From assembly GCA_013350335.1 (NCBI GenBank), contig CM023542.1:10991444-11055443 (forward strand): 64,000 nt of DNA. The letters run 5' to 3'. The stretch comes from Chimonanthus salicifolius. Taxonomy: Eukaryota; Streptophyta; Magnoliopsida; Laurales; Calycanthaceae. The notes below the pieces were generated by a model, which ran no database searches, had not been told where the DNA came from, and worked only from the letters and a program-made list of their open reading frames with translations. A program made the position numbers and the translations under genes. This document shows positions 21,581 through 34,084 of the stretch, in pieces. Within the stretch, counting starts at the first letter, position 1, and each line of letters begins with the position of its first letter.

Positions 21581-23182
21581 TTATTTACTTATGTTGTAAG
21601 TAAAAATTATAATGTTCTCTTTTATTTATCTTATTACAACAATTTGATATTATAAGTATCATTTAATATTTTTGACATTGTCATCATTATTAAAAGCTCT
21701 TTTTTATTTTTATGTCAATATAATATAATTTCGGGTTTCTTTTCTTTTCTTATTTTTTGAGTGAAGTGAGTCAAAAGATGAGTCATGTTGTCATATATTT
21801 AGTTATTTATCATTCTATTAGTCACATTAACATTATGAAATTAAATCATAATTTGTCTATATGTAAAATATAATAAATAAGTTTTATTTAAATATATTTA
21901 TTTTATTGATTTACTGATTTTATATAAAATGAGTAAATCTAATATGAAATATTAATTGATATATTATTATCATGATTGTACAAATAATATGCGACCAAAT
22001 GTTGTTATTTATTGAGTAAATAGTTATTGAGATTTCAAAATTTAATAGTATACGTTCAACGAAGTAAATTTAATAATTTAATATTATTTATAATATCATA
22101 TTTATGGCATGGGTTTGACCGGATTTGACCACAGTTGAATCTTATTTAACCCGACCTTTTATCAAGACAGTTCGCTTCACGGTCCAGTTCTGATGACACT
22201 GCTCACTGGACATCATCCAATAAACTTGTCTTGTTGGCTTCTATAAACCTTATGGCCCAATTAAGCCTAGATTGGACCCAATTAAATCTTAATTCTACCC
22301 AACCTATGCCTAACCCTAGCCCTCACTAAAACAAACCCTACATTCTCTCCCATTGCCACCACCGCCCGGAAGAAATCTATCCGAAAGCAACCTAGGCCAT
22401 CCAAACAGCTAAAACCTCACAAGGAATGGCGTGTGAGCCAAGATGGAAGGTCAACCAAGGACTCCTAGGCGTGTGCTTGTTTAGAGACAATTTCTCCATC
22501 TATTTTTAGCTTTTGTGCTTCTTAGAATTAATTATAGCCCTTGAATAAGTCATGTTGGCACTTAGATTAATTTTCATTGGTTGTTTTGTAAAAACAAGGA
22601 TTGCTCCCAATGAGAGTTCAATCCTTGTGAATATTTTATCCCTTATTTTTTGTAATTTAGCCAACCACCTCTCCTAAATTGGTGTGGTTCACGAAGGAAG
22701 GATTGGGAAGGTTTTTAGGGTTTTCTTGGCCTATATAAAGGCATGCAATTTTCGAAATTGAGCAATTCATATGATACAATTTTTTAAAAATTTGGAGCTC
22801 AAGTTTGAGTGTTGTTTTGCAAGGCCTCTCAAGTCAGGTTTGGACTTGGGTCCAAAACAAGTAAGTACTAGGGGCTTTTGAATTATCATAATGTCTTATT
22901 GGGTTTTTAAATTAAGTCCTTCATGTTGTTCTTTTTGTAATCTCTTTTATGTTCATCCATCTAAAATATGAATTTAAAAGACATTAATCTAAAATTCAAT
23001 AAGCACAAATAATTCTCTGGTCAGTTGTCGTCACGGGGTTCGTTCGTCAACTCATGACAATACATAACCCATTCGTAAATGCTCGATTGGCTGCAGATCC
23101 ATTTATGGGAACACCGATCGGATCCATTTGTCATGGCACACTTGGGTAAAAGTGAAAATCCACCCTAAGCATGCATCTGTTG
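21581..23182 (+). repeat. LTR-like block X, copy 1
   Basis: A 1.6-kb block, very similar to 26578-27662 joined to 31882-32430. It is AT-rich at first, then has a possible promoter: tatataaa at 22732-22739, and 120 bp further on a donor-like caa/gtaagta (GT at 22861). It ends ...catgcatctgtt, immediately followed by tggtatttagagcaag (23182-23197), a sequence like a degenerate initiator Met-tRNA PBS. This suggests X is the LTR, or LTR 3' part, of an otherwise unseen retrotransposon. No protein is encoded. In copy 2 the TATA box is deleted (cctataattttcg). Confidence 0.65.
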
Positions 23183-23614
23183 GTATTTAGAGCAAGTGTT
23201 CTTGCACAATTGGTTGCATGCTTTGAAGAAAATTTTTTGTACGACGATTATGTTTAATTTTAGTTCATACTTGCTGAATCTTTTATTTTTTTTATGAACT
23301 GTAAATTTGTAAAGCATTGATTTAATGTTCTTTACAATTTTTTCTAGATTTGTGGTCAAACCAAATCTATGAAAAGTAACGTCTGTGTGATGGAATGACT
23401 TTCAAACCTTTGGATTCTCGATGCTCACAAACGTCTTCAATGTTGTGTTCGAATCATTAATTTTTCTGATTGAAAACACCACCGGATGAACTAGAGTTGG
23501 ACTAGTTTTGTTGTTTTGACCAGATCTAGATATGTTTAAAAAACAAAAGTGACTTACAGAGCTTTTTAAAAATATAAAACGAACTAAGACAATTTTGAAA
23601 TTTCTGATATTTTG
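23183..23614 (+). other. Unassigned sequence after block X
   Basis: 432 bp with no match in copy 2 of X and no match in the Sirevirus minus-strand copy. A PBS-like start suggests retrotransposon leader sequence. The 64-codon minus-strand frame at 23165-23359 is not a gene. Confidence 0.45.
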
Positions 23615-24881
23615 CTAAGCATCCATGATGCCCCTCCAAAATCATATGTATTGAATGAACATTTTGATTACCAATGATATGTTATGGTTTGCTATGGTTT
23701 GATGTGTGTATTGCTGTGTCTTCTATCTCTTATCTATGGTTAACGTGTTTTTGTTAAATAGGCTAACATGCAGGTTTGAATGAGTTAGTTTTGTATTAGC
23801 ATGTGAGGGAGATAGGGATCGGGCTGTGGTGTTGCATACATCCTTGGAGTTTGGGGGAGCACAAAATATGTGCTAATTAGTTGCTGTCACTGGTCATGAC
23901 AGTTTAGGGAGGAAGGATGATGTAAGCTTGAAAGACAGCTTGAAGAAAAATAAACTTAGAAGCAACTAAGTTTATGGGGGAGTTAAGTCAAAGAATCTAG
24001 AAAAGATAGCTTGGAGATGGGGGAGAAGACTCCAACAAGGGAAGCTAGGTAAGTTAGCTTGACCCCATTGGAAGAACACCTTTAAGACAATACAACTCTT
24101 AAAGGGGAAGAAGAGGAAAAACAATAATGCAACAGCATTTTCCATTATACTGTGGAGGAGATCAATGCTTGAATGCATGAGAAATATGCATTGATTAATG
24201 GAAAAGATTAAATGAGTTGGATGTGAACTCATGGAAGCACTAAATGCAAGAAGCATGGGAGAGTGCTTGAAATCCAATCGATGTCTACCTACTAAACCTT
24301 TGTCAATTATATAACAAAATGGGGGAGAAATTAGTAGAAGCTATAAGACATCAAAATCAATTATGGAGAGTAATTGGTGAAGCCTAAGTGCTTGGGCCTC
24401 TTGAAAGAGAGAGCCATAAAGGGGAGGAATATGAAAAGCCAATGGACATGGGAGAATGTCTATGCTTGGATTTGGGGAGATCAAATTCAAAGAATATTGG
24501 GGGAGAAAAAGAAGATTGTAGGAGAAAATATTCTCAACACTGATAGTTTGGATATAGTATGGGTAGTGTTGGTGGCTAGGAAATCATTGGTGCATGGGGG
24601 AGAATGAATGCTAATCTTGTTTAGTCCATGGATGTATATTTATGTTTTGGACTAACCCCTCTAATGATTATCTAGTGTTGTTTGCTTATGTGCTTAAGCA
24701 GGAAAACATGATTTGAAGCAAGCTGAAAAAGAATATGCGAAGATCATAGTCTTGTTTTATACATTTAAATATGTAAATGTAATTGATGTAATATTTTTGT
24801 ATTTAAATGTGATGTAATAAGGGTGGGTTTGTAATTGAGTTAGCTTCTAGATTTTGTCATGAAATTGACAAAGGGGGAGAT
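23615..24881 (+). other. Sirevirus 3' non-coding region with multiple purine tracts
   Basis: It resumes collinearity with the minus-strand copy at ctaagcatccatg and continues to the 3' LTR. It has several gggggag-type tracts (near 23852, 23974, 24008, 24321, 24499, 24597), ending with the functional-looking PPT aaagggggaga (24870-24880) directly before the LTR. Multiple PPT-like tracts in this position are a known Sirevirus feature. Short frames (23972-24277 minus, 24374-24607 plus) lack domains. Confidence 0.75.
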
Positions 24882-26577
24882 TGTTAGTGCCCCGGCTTGC
24901 TGATTCCCTAAGTTTGTCAATTTCATAACTCGGGAAGAAGCACTTACTAGAAGCTTGAAGACTCAAGGTAATTAAGATTGAAGATCATGCTCTACCGGAT
25001 TGAAGCTCATCATTGTGGCAATCACAAAACATGTATTTGGCCATAGATGACTTTAGGTGATACCCACACTTTAGCAGGACAATCCCTAATCTTAGTTGAA
25101 CAAATGGTAAACTCATAAAAATCCTAAAGAGGAAGCTTGAAAGTGAATTGGAATCGAACTTGGAAATATAAATTAAGTTCACTGTCAGCTCGACCAACCG
25201 CTCTCACCGACCCCTCGGTGGAGACAAGATCGACTCATCGTGGTCAAAGATTGCTCGACCAGATTGACAAAGGTTCTGGATCATAAAACTGTCATTCTGG
25301 GTGTACCTTTCATCGAGAGTCTCGTATGCACCGACCCTCGTGGTCAACGACTCGTCGATGATAACTTATGAGTTCTGGAACTTAGAATTCATGTGGACTC
25401 TCGAGAAAACAAACATCTTTGTAGTTCAAGACCGTCGAGAGTACCAGGACCGACCTCTCGGTAAAGGGCAACAGGTCATTCTGGACAGCACAAGTTTCTC
25501 GACATGAAACTCTGTCTGCATTGTGTTGCTTTAGATCGGGACCCTCGTATGGACCGACCTCTCTGTGCCATGACTGTCGACCCATCTGTGACACTGACCT
25601 GTCTACCGGGATTTAATAATTCCGTTGGGAGTGCATTTAATGTGCAACGGTTGGCTGATTGAACGGTAATAAAGATGAATACCTACTCATCGGTGCCCCC
25701 GACCTGTCGGTACTAGATAGTTTGAAAAACTGTGATGACTCCTCTATAAATATGAGTGTTGTATGATTGTTTAATTATCTCCATTGAACTGAGAAGAGTC
25801 ACACACTCTAAGGAACGATCAACTCTCTTGTGCCTACACCTGAGAATCATATACAACCAATCTATTGATTGAGTTAGAGAGAGAAAGAGAGGAGGAAAGA
25901 AAAGATACAAAGTAGGAAAGATTTTGGTAAATCAAGTTTCCTAGTCACCATGAAATTGTGATTGCTCAATGACGGCTACAAGGTGGAGCGTCGGGATAAA
26001 CTTTGGCACACATTGGGTGGATCTTTGAAAAACACACATCTTTAAGAAAAGGCTTCAAGGCAAGTACTTATTGGTTTTAATTTTGTTTTAAAACCTTTGT
26101 TCTGTGAAAGTGGATTAAGGAGGCTTGGCTCTTGAACCACTATAAAAATCTAGAGCGTCGTCTCTGACACATGTGGTGCGTGGAATTTCCAGCCAAATAA
26201 ATAGGTGGAATTCCTATTTTACATGTGGTGGGTGAAATTCTCAGCCGATTGAGTAAGATAGAATTCCTACTCTAATTGTGAGGGTGTAAGTTTCCACTTA
26301 GAGAATTTGGGGATAGCTCAGGGTTGAGCTAGTCCAAACAGTGGACGTAGGTTGGCTAACCGAGCCACTATATATCTTGTATCCTTATGCTTGTGGTGTT
26401 AGAGCTAATTTCTTTTGTTGATTGCTTAATCATATTTGCTAACACACACACATTTGATTGTTATATCCGTTGCACTTAATTAATCAATCAAGTAAATTTT
26501 AAAAAGGCTAATGATTGTTAGATTGACCTATTCACCCCCCCCCCCTCTAAGGTCAATCAGTGTTCTAGCACCAAGGG
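24882..26577 (+). repeat. Sirevirus 3' LTR
   Basis: It runs from tgttagtgccccggcttg to agcaccaagggaca and matches the split 5' LTR, but the last bases differ (the 5' copy ends gagaactttca). It contains the CGACC/TCGGT palindromes (25195-25720), a TATA box (25745-25753), an expanded C tract at about 26536-26546 and the stretch shared with 21163-21580. The right flank is block X, not a 5-bp copy of the left flank. Confidence 0.85.
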
Positions 26578-28370
26578 ACATTATTTACTTATGCTGTAAG
26601 TAAAAATTATAATGTCTCTTTTATTTTTCTTATTACAACAATTTGATATTATATGTATCATTTAATATTCTTGACATTGTCATCATTATTAAAAGCTCTT
26701 TTTTTATTTTTATGTCAATATAATATAAATAATTATAGCTCATAATTAGAGCAAGAAGGGTCTTTCAGGTTTCTTTTCTTTTCTTCTTTTTTGAGTGAAG
26801 AGAGTCAAAAGATGAGTCATGTTGTCATATATTTAAGTTATTTATCATTCTATTTGTCACATTAACATTATGAAATTAAATCATAATTTGTCTATATGTA
26901 AAATATAATAAATAAGTTTTTTAAATATATCTATTTTACTGATTTACTGATTTTATATAAAATGAGTAAATCTAATATGAAATATTAATTGATATATTAT
27001 TATCATGATTGTACAAATAATATGCGATCGAATGCTGTTTATTTATTAAGTTAATAGTTATTAAGATTTCAAAATTTAATAGTATACGTTCAATGAAGTA
27101 AATTTAATAATTTAATATTATTTATAATATAATATTTATGGCAGGGGTTTGACTGGGTTTGACCACAGTTGAACCCGGTTAAATCTTATTTAACCCGACC
27201 TTTTATCGAGACAGTTCACTTCACGGTCCGGTTTTGATGACACAGCTCACTGGACATCATCCAATAAACCTGTGTTGTTGGCTTCTATAAACCTTATGAC
27301 CCAATTAAGCCTAGATTGGACCCAATTAAATCTTAATTCTACCCAACCTGTGCCTAACCCTAACCCTCACAAAAACAAACCCGACATTCTCTCCCATTGC
27401 CACCACCGCCCGGAAGAAATCTCTCCGAAAGCAACCTAGGCCATCCAAACAGCTAAAACCTCACAAGGAATGGCGTGTAAGCCAAGATGGAAGGTCAACC
27501 AAGGACGCCTAGGCTTGTGCTTGTTTAGAGACAATTTCTCCATCTATTTTTACCTTTTGTGCTTCTTAGAATTAATTATAGCCTTGAATAAGTCATGTTG
27601 GCACTTAGATTAATTTTCATTGGTTGTTTTGTAAAAACAAGGATTGCTCCCAATGAGAGTTCTGTAACGCCCGGCCCTTTTTCACCCGTTTTCCGAAAAT
27701 CAGAGTCTATTTTTTTTTTTTTTGAAATAGAAGAGTGAGAGAGGGCGCGGACTCCACGACGCGAGTTAAGTCCGAGCTTCTAAAGCCCGACCCTTAACTG
27801 GCCAACCCACGCGTGCGCAGAACTAAGTCCACGAAAATGGTTCACGCGTAGGAAGTAAGCTCGCGGATTATAGTTATTGCGGAACATGATAATAGAGTCT
27901 ATCCTACCGGTTTTTAGATAGAAGGGAAGATACAACATTGAATTACCAAAATGCCCCTATGTTCATATTTATATCACACAATGTAATCGTCCATAAGTAA
28001 CGTCCAAACCATCGCAAGAAATGTAAACTTATACAACCCGACAAGCTAAGTTACTTTAAAATTACATCTCCAAAATGTAAACGTAAATAAACAAGACTGC
28101 GCTGCCCAAGCTCCTAAGCTTGGCTCCTGTCATGTCCACCATTTCCGCCATCCCCTGCGTCATCAGCTAGGGTAGAAGTAGGGCGTTAGTCAACGCGCCC
28201 AGTAGGACTCCGAGTAGGGCTAGCACATGGATTAGTGATAATACACATACCGATAAAATAACATATAACAAAATAAGCATGTGATGAATGTTATGCCATG
28301 GGTGCCTATGTCATGTGTCCCACCCATCATCCGTATGATCATACAATGTATTGTCCCCATGTTTGCTTCT

Positions 28371-28530
28371 CGGTCGCCCCGACGGAGCATGGACTCCGGT
28401 TATAGCCCTCAGGCTATCCCCATGTCTGATTCTTGGTCGCCCCGACGGAGCATGGACTCCGGTTATAGCCCTCAAGCTATCCCCATGTCTGATTCTCAGT
28501 CGCCCCGACGGAGCATGGACTCCGGTTTGT
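28371..28530. repeat. 63-bp tandem modules, about 2.6 copies
   Basis: The core gtcgccccgacggagcatgg recurs with an exact 63-bp period at 28372, 28435 and 28498. Both strands stay open through it (28281-28593), an effect of a repeat length divisible by three and not evidence of a protein. Confidence 0.9.
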
Positions 28531-29106
28531 TTTTTTTTTCCGCCCATGCCATGCATGAGATGTAGTGCATTATGCTATGTAGTATATAGATAAACCATAA
28601 TTTTGATATACCATACATAGCCATATAATGCATAATATTAAAATATAATCCATATGATTCATAACTTAAAACACATCATAAGATAAATCATAATCATAAA
28701 TCCATCATAAGCCAAATCAAAATAATTTAAAACACCATCACATATCCATCGCTTACAAAAAGGTAGGAATCCTACCGAATACCGTGTAGCTTTCCGTTAC
28801 GTTTTCCGCTCTATAATCCGGTCGCCGATCGCGTACCGTTTCCGATGTCCGATACCTTATTACATTTACCGAATTAGTCCATACGTTATCCATGATTAAG
28901 TTCATAATTGATCCATCTAATTAGACCCATTAATGGCCATTAATTATGTTACAATTTTATCACAAATCAGCCCTTATCTTAGCCCATTATCCATTGGTTA
29001 AAACACATAGATAAATCCCATTTTTGGCCAATTTACGAGCCTAAAACGCAGCAACTATCCGCTTCATTTAATCATTCATAATGTATTCGATTGTCATGTC
29101 TAACCC

Positions 29107-30423
29107 ACATAGGGTTCGGCCATGTACCATGGCCGAACCCATGGTTCTTCAAAGTGGCACTTATTTACCGTTTTGCCATTCCTCTCCCATGGTTCAGTCA
29201 TCCATCCATTTATGTACGTTCTAAGTCCAACAACTTATTCATACTTAGATCCATTTAATCATGACCTAGTATCATAAAATTAGCCACCTATTATTTAATT
29301 TTTGAAAAACATTTAATCCCATATGTCCTTTCACATTTGGCCCTAAAGGTGGCCCACAAAGGGATCATGGGTCCGGCCATACACCATGGCCGAACCCATG
29401 GTGCCCTATCTTCATTTTCTTGGGTCCATTTTACTCCCTTTAATCCAATCTCCAATGAATTTAAATTATCCATTCAAGTCCCCATTTTCATCCCATTTAA
29501 AACCTCACATATCATTTTTATAAATCCATTAAAATCTAGCATTCTTCTACATCATTTTCCATTTATTAAAACCACTAATCACCACCCTAGGGTTCACCTT
29601 TATGGATGCTATTTTCAAAGACTCATGTTTTGTCCCAAAAATAATCCATTTTAAAATCACTAACCTTCATTCATTTTGGCCCTTTAAAAACTTATATCAT
29701 ACACTTTGTAATCCATTTAAAACTATCATTTTCTCCATCATCTTCTATCTCTTCACTCTCATTAAAATAATTAATCAACACCATAGGGTTCGGCCATGTA
29801 CCATGGCCGAACCCATGGTTCATGGTTTATCTCCTCCATGCTATTTTAGAAGCCATAATAATCATGTGCATTTCCCATGATTTTCTCATCTTAACAATCC
29901 TTTAAAATCACCCATTTTTAACCATTTGAAACCTAATTTTCATTAACCATTCTCCATACTTCCATTCTTATAAAAACCCTAAAATTCACAATCACTAACC
30001 ATGGGGTTCGGCCACCTTGTATGGCCGAACCCTATAGTCCATGATTTCTTTTAAAACATCATACCTCCATTTGAATTAAATCATCCATTTATATCACCAT
30101 TTTCACCCCATTTAAACATTCACATTTTATACTCAATAATTCCATTTAAATCTACCATTTTTCTCCATTATTTTTAGACCTTTTAATCTCAACAAATTTC
30201 CCATTATTCACCATGGGGTTCGGCCATGCTACATGGCCGAACCCTATGGTCATACATCCATTCCATTCTATGCCTTTAAATCCTATTTAAAATCAACTAT
30301 TTAAATCACTTGAAAACTAATTATCATAAAGCATTCTTCACCATTTTAAACCTTCAAACCTTAATTAAAAATCATCCACATTTACCATGGGGTTCGGCCA
30401 TGCTACATGGCCGAACCCTATGG
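29107..30423 (-). repeat. Hairpin array of solo LTR 1
   Basis: Clear units lie at 29107, 29363, 29782, 30000, 30212 and 30385, with a ruined one near 29587. Stems are ggttcggccat / atggccgaaccc with loops such as gtacc, acacc, gctac. One unit (30000) has lost the inner cat (ggccaccttgtatggcc) and another (29363) has tccggcc. Confidence 0.92.
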
Positions 30424-32552
30424 CCCATTAAACCATAAAAATCCCATTTTCCTATGCTTAATAAAGACTTAAGAAAAATTCCATTCTTCCACTTCATCAC
30501 TTTCTTAATCCATTCCTCCATTTTTTTATCCATTTCTTATCCTACCATTGGATGGATTTTTAAATTCAAAGCCTATGATGGTTTGGCCACCATACAATCC
30601 AAGGAAATGGATTCCAAAACTTAAAACCCTAAAAATTAAATTTCTTGTTTAGAACATACTTACGATCCGACGACTCCTCCGGTCTTTGTCGCTCCCGTCG
30701 ACTTCCTTGGCCTCCTTTCTTCTTCCTCTCCTTGTTTGATCGGCTAGATGAGCTTGATCAATGGTGGGACATGCTTGGATCGGCTAAGATAGTGTTAGGT
30801 TGAGAGGGAAAGAGTATGGAGATGAGGGAGAAATCTTCAAGGATCTTGATCTTGGGGTGGCCCAAGGCTTATCCTTTCCTTCTCTTTTCTTCTTCTTTCT
30901 TTCTAAGTTTTTCTTCTCTTTTCCTTTGCAAGGTGGGGGACGATTTTTTTTCTTGTGTGTGGAGGGCTAGAGTGAAATGGGTAGTTTGAAATGAGATGGA
31001 GATGGTTGGAGTGGCCTTTACTCAACATTAATTTCCCCACCCACCAAGCATGGGCTAGCTTGACTTTGGTGGTGGTGGTTGAGACCCAACCACCAAGCAT
31101 GGCTCCCATGTCCTCTTTGACTTGTTTATGTTGACCCTAATTAATCAACCTAATTAATTAAGTTAAGCCCTCACTTAGGTTAATTAATTTCCATCCAAAT
31201 TAATTCCATTAAATTATCTATCTAATAAATCCACCCATGGTTGACCAAGCCAACCATGGTGGACGGCCCCCACCTATACCTACCCCACCCGCCACCTCAC
31301 TTGATGAGGTGGAGGTGGGCCCCACTTGGCCATGTTATTTTAATTCCATTGATTTTAATAATTTTACAATAATTTTAATCAATTTAATTTACCTTAATCC
31401 ACCTTAGTCTTCTTAAATTTATCCAAGTCAACCATGATGGTTGGTCCCACTTTTTCCTTGGTCCACACGCCACCTCAATTGGTGAGGTGGAGGTGGGCCC
31501 CATTTGGTCATACCATTTCATTTCATTACTAACTTAGGGGTTTTAATTCCAAATCACCCTTTTTAAATTAATTGGCCCACCATTGGGCCCACGGCCCAAC
31601 CGATTATTTTCTACCCCTTTACCTTAGGGTTTGGACCAATTTTGATCCATTGGGTCCCACATGGTGATCGGGCCCACTTTGACTCAAATTGACTATCTTT
31701 GACCCAATTACTTCTCATTGACCCATTGAATGGATTTCATCCAATTTGTGGCCCAATTGGGCCATTCTTGGACCCTTGTCCCAAAGTTGATCCATTTGGC
31801 ATTTTCATCACATCAAATTCCAAATTAAAATAATTAAATGTCCAATATATATTGCTTCGAAAATTCGGGCTATTACAAGTTCAATCCTTGTGAATATTTT
31901 ATCCCTTATTTTTTGTAATTTAGCCAACCACATTTCCTAAATTGGTGTGGTTCACGAAGGAAGGATTGGGAAAGTTTTTGGGTTTTCTTGGCCTATAATT
32001 TTCGAAATTGAGCAATTCATGTAATACAATTTTTGAAAAAATTGGAGCTCAAGTTCGAGTGTTGTTTTGCAAGGCCTCTCAAGTCAGGTTTGGACGTGAT
32101 CCAAAACAAGTAAGTACCATGGGCTTTTGAATTATTATAATGTCTTATTGGGTTTTTAAATTAAGTCCTTCATGTTGTTCTTTTTTTAATCTCTTTTATG
32201 TTCATCCATCTAAAATATGAATTTAAAAGAGATTAATCTAAAATTCAATAAGCACAAATAATTCCCTTGTCGGTTGTCGTCACGGGCTTCGTTCGTCAAC
32301 TCGTGGCAATACAGAACCCATTCATAAATACTCGAATGGTTGCAGATCCATTGATGGGAACGCCGATCGGATCCATTTGTCTTGGCAAACTTGGATAAAA
32401 GTGAAAATCCACCCTAAACATGCATCTGTTTGTCCAACTGTATTAGTTGATTAAATCCTAACCAACTTATCCAATGGAAAGCAAAAACCAATTATATCTT
32501 TAATGTTCAAGGTTGATTATCAAGCGGAAGCAATTTGAAAATACCTTTAAAC

Positions 32553-34084
32553 GATGCTATAACAACCTGATTGACCCTTAAGAGGGGGGGGGGAGGGGGG
32601 GGGGGGGGGTGAATGGATCAATCCAAATCTGTTGGTCCTTTTTGAAATTAACTTAATTGATTAATTAAGTGCAGCGGATATAACAATCAAATGAGTCTGT
32701 GTTAGCAAATGTGATTAAACAATCAACACTAAGAAAATAGCTCTAACACCACAAATACAAGGACACAAGATGTATAGTGGTTCGGTTCGCCAACCTACAT
32801 CTACTGTTAGGACTCGCTCAATCTTGAGCTATCTCCAAATTCACTATGTGGGGACTTACACCCTCACAATTAGAGTAGGAATTCCACCTCACTCAATCGG
32901 CTAGGAATTCCACCAACCTTTCCTAGATTATAATTGTCTCACTTGCAAACTCAATCCGAAGATTGGTTGTTTATGATCTTCTCTCCTCATCTCTTTCTCA
33001 CTTGCAAACTCAATCAATAGATTGGTTGTTTATGATCCTTTCTCTCCTCCTCTCCTTTTCACTTGCAAACACAATCAATAGATTGGTTGTTTATGATCGT
33101 TTCCACAAGAGTGTTGATCATTCCTTAGAGTGTATAACTCTTTTCAGCTCAAAGAAGATAGTAAAACGATCACGTAACTCTCATATTTATAGAGGAGTAT
33201 TAATGGTCTTTTAGACTGTCTAGTACCGACAGGTTGGTGGCACCAATGGATCGGTGTTCATATTTATTACCGTTCAACCACCTGACCGTTGTGCATTAAA
33301 TGCACTCCCAACGACATAAGTATTTCCCGGTCAACATGTCGGTGTCATCGATGGGTCGACAGTTATGGCACCGATGGGTCGGTCCATACGAGAGGCTTAT
33401 TCTGGTGCAAAGCATGTTTAACAGTATTTTCTATTTTAGAAACCTGTTACCAAGAACGACCTGTCGCCCTATGCTGAGGGGTCGGTCCTGTTACTCTAGA
33501 TCGGTTTTGATATACCGAGATGTCTGTTTTATCGAGGGCCCATTTGAGTTCACAGGCCACAACTCACAAGTCCTTTGCTAATGACTCGTCTACCACGAGG
33601 GGTCGTTTAAGTTTATCACCGAGGGGTCGGTGCATACAAGACTCTCGGTCAGAGGCATACCTAGAATGACAATTCTAAGTTTCAGAACCTATGTTAATCT
33701 GGCCGATCAGTCCTTGACCACGATGGGTCGATCCTGACTTCACCGAGGGGTCGGTGAGATACGACTGGTCAAGCTGGCAGTGGACTTAATTGATATTTCC
33801 AAGTTCACTTCCAATTCACTGTCCAGCTTCCTCTCTAGGCTTGTTATGTGTATTACCAACATATGCAACTGAGCCTAGAATAGTTATCTCTAAGGTGTGG
33901 GTTCCACCCAAGGTCATCTATGACCATATACCTGTTTTTGTGATTGCCATACTGATGAGATTTGAGCTTGGTGGAGCATGATCTTCTTCCTTGATCATCT
34001 TGAGTCTTCAAACTTCTTAGCAAGTGCTTCTACCCGAGTTATGGAATTGACAAACAGGGACTCGGCTAAGCCGGGGCACTAACA
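32553..34084 (-). repeat. Sirevirus 3' LTR (minus-strand copy)
   Basis: On the minus strand it starts tgttagtgccccggctta (34084) and ends in a G/C tract and ggtcaatcag near 32560-32615; the exact end is uncertain by ~20 bp. It contains well-preserved palindromes, e.g. caccgaggggtcggtg near 33618 and 33741 and caccgatgggtcggtcc near 33370, upstream of a TATA box (33183-33191, minus). Two G runs at 32585-32609 are expansions of the short C tract in the other copies. A ~55-bp segment with ttggttgtttatgatc is triplicated at 32940-33100. Confidence 0.8.

Larger units (their letters stand above)
6735..26577 (+). mobile_element. Sirevirus-like Ty1/Copia retrotransposon, nested and pol-less
   Basis: Order on the plus strand: 5' LTR (6735-7043 plus 16372-17746, interrupted by element A), PBS (17749), gag (17814-19842), an extra ORF (20553-21126), a foreign or duplicated block (about 21163-23614), a 3' non-coding region with several gggggag purine tracts (23615-24880), and the 3' LTR (24882-26577). 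The two LTRs are about 1.68 and 1.70 kb. Assignment to the Sirevirus (SIRE/Maximus) lineage rests on the Gag N-terminus, repeated polypurine tracts and CACCGA...TCGGTG palindromes in the LTR, all known Sirevirus traits. No protease, integrase, RT or RNase H sequence is visible, so it is non-autonomous. Confidence 0.8.
28167..30663 (-). other. Putative LTR intron in solo LTR 1
   Basis: Minus strand: a strong donor atc/gtaagtatg (GT at 30663) follows ggaggagtcgtcgg, the same lead-in as in element A. The acceptor ends cttctaccctag (AG at 28167-28168), with ctaac in gactaacgccc about 15-20 nt upstream. The 2.5-kb interval contains all hairpins and the 63-bp modules. The sites are read from sequence; splicing is inferred. 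Confidence 0.42.
27663..31876 (-). mobile_element. Solo LTR 1 of a Ty3 chromovirus related to element A
   Basis: A 4.2-kb LTR runs from tgtaacgcccggccc to cgggctattaca, flanked by a perfect agttc duplication (27658-27662 and 31877-31881) that interrupts block X. With no internal region, it is what remains after recombination between two LTRs. Layout matches the LTRs of A in minus orientation but is longer: it has a T tract near 27711, conserved cgcgcccagta block (28194-28204), three 63-bp modules, hairpin array, and the donor-like site near 30663. The promoter half (30670-31870) is rich in ccacctca/ggtggaggtgggcc blocks repeated near 31305 and 31485. Confidence 0.92.
26578..32430 (+). repeat. 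LTR-like block X, copy 2 (split by a solo LTR)
   Basis: Block X runs 26578-27662, is interrupted by the solo LTR 27663-31876, and continues 31877-32430 after the duplicated agttc. Compared with copy 1 it has small indels, including a 25-bp insertion near 26728-26752 and loss of the TATA box around 31995. It diverges from copy 1 at catctgtt, and the following bases are not PBS-like. If X is an LTR this copy behaves like a 3' or solo LTR. Confidence 0.75.

Noticed and set aside
28281..28593. Overlapping open frames on both strands with internal repeats (SPRRSMDSGYSP type)
   Set aside because: The 63-bp tandem period is divisible by three, so any frame stays open. No conserved family and no start context.
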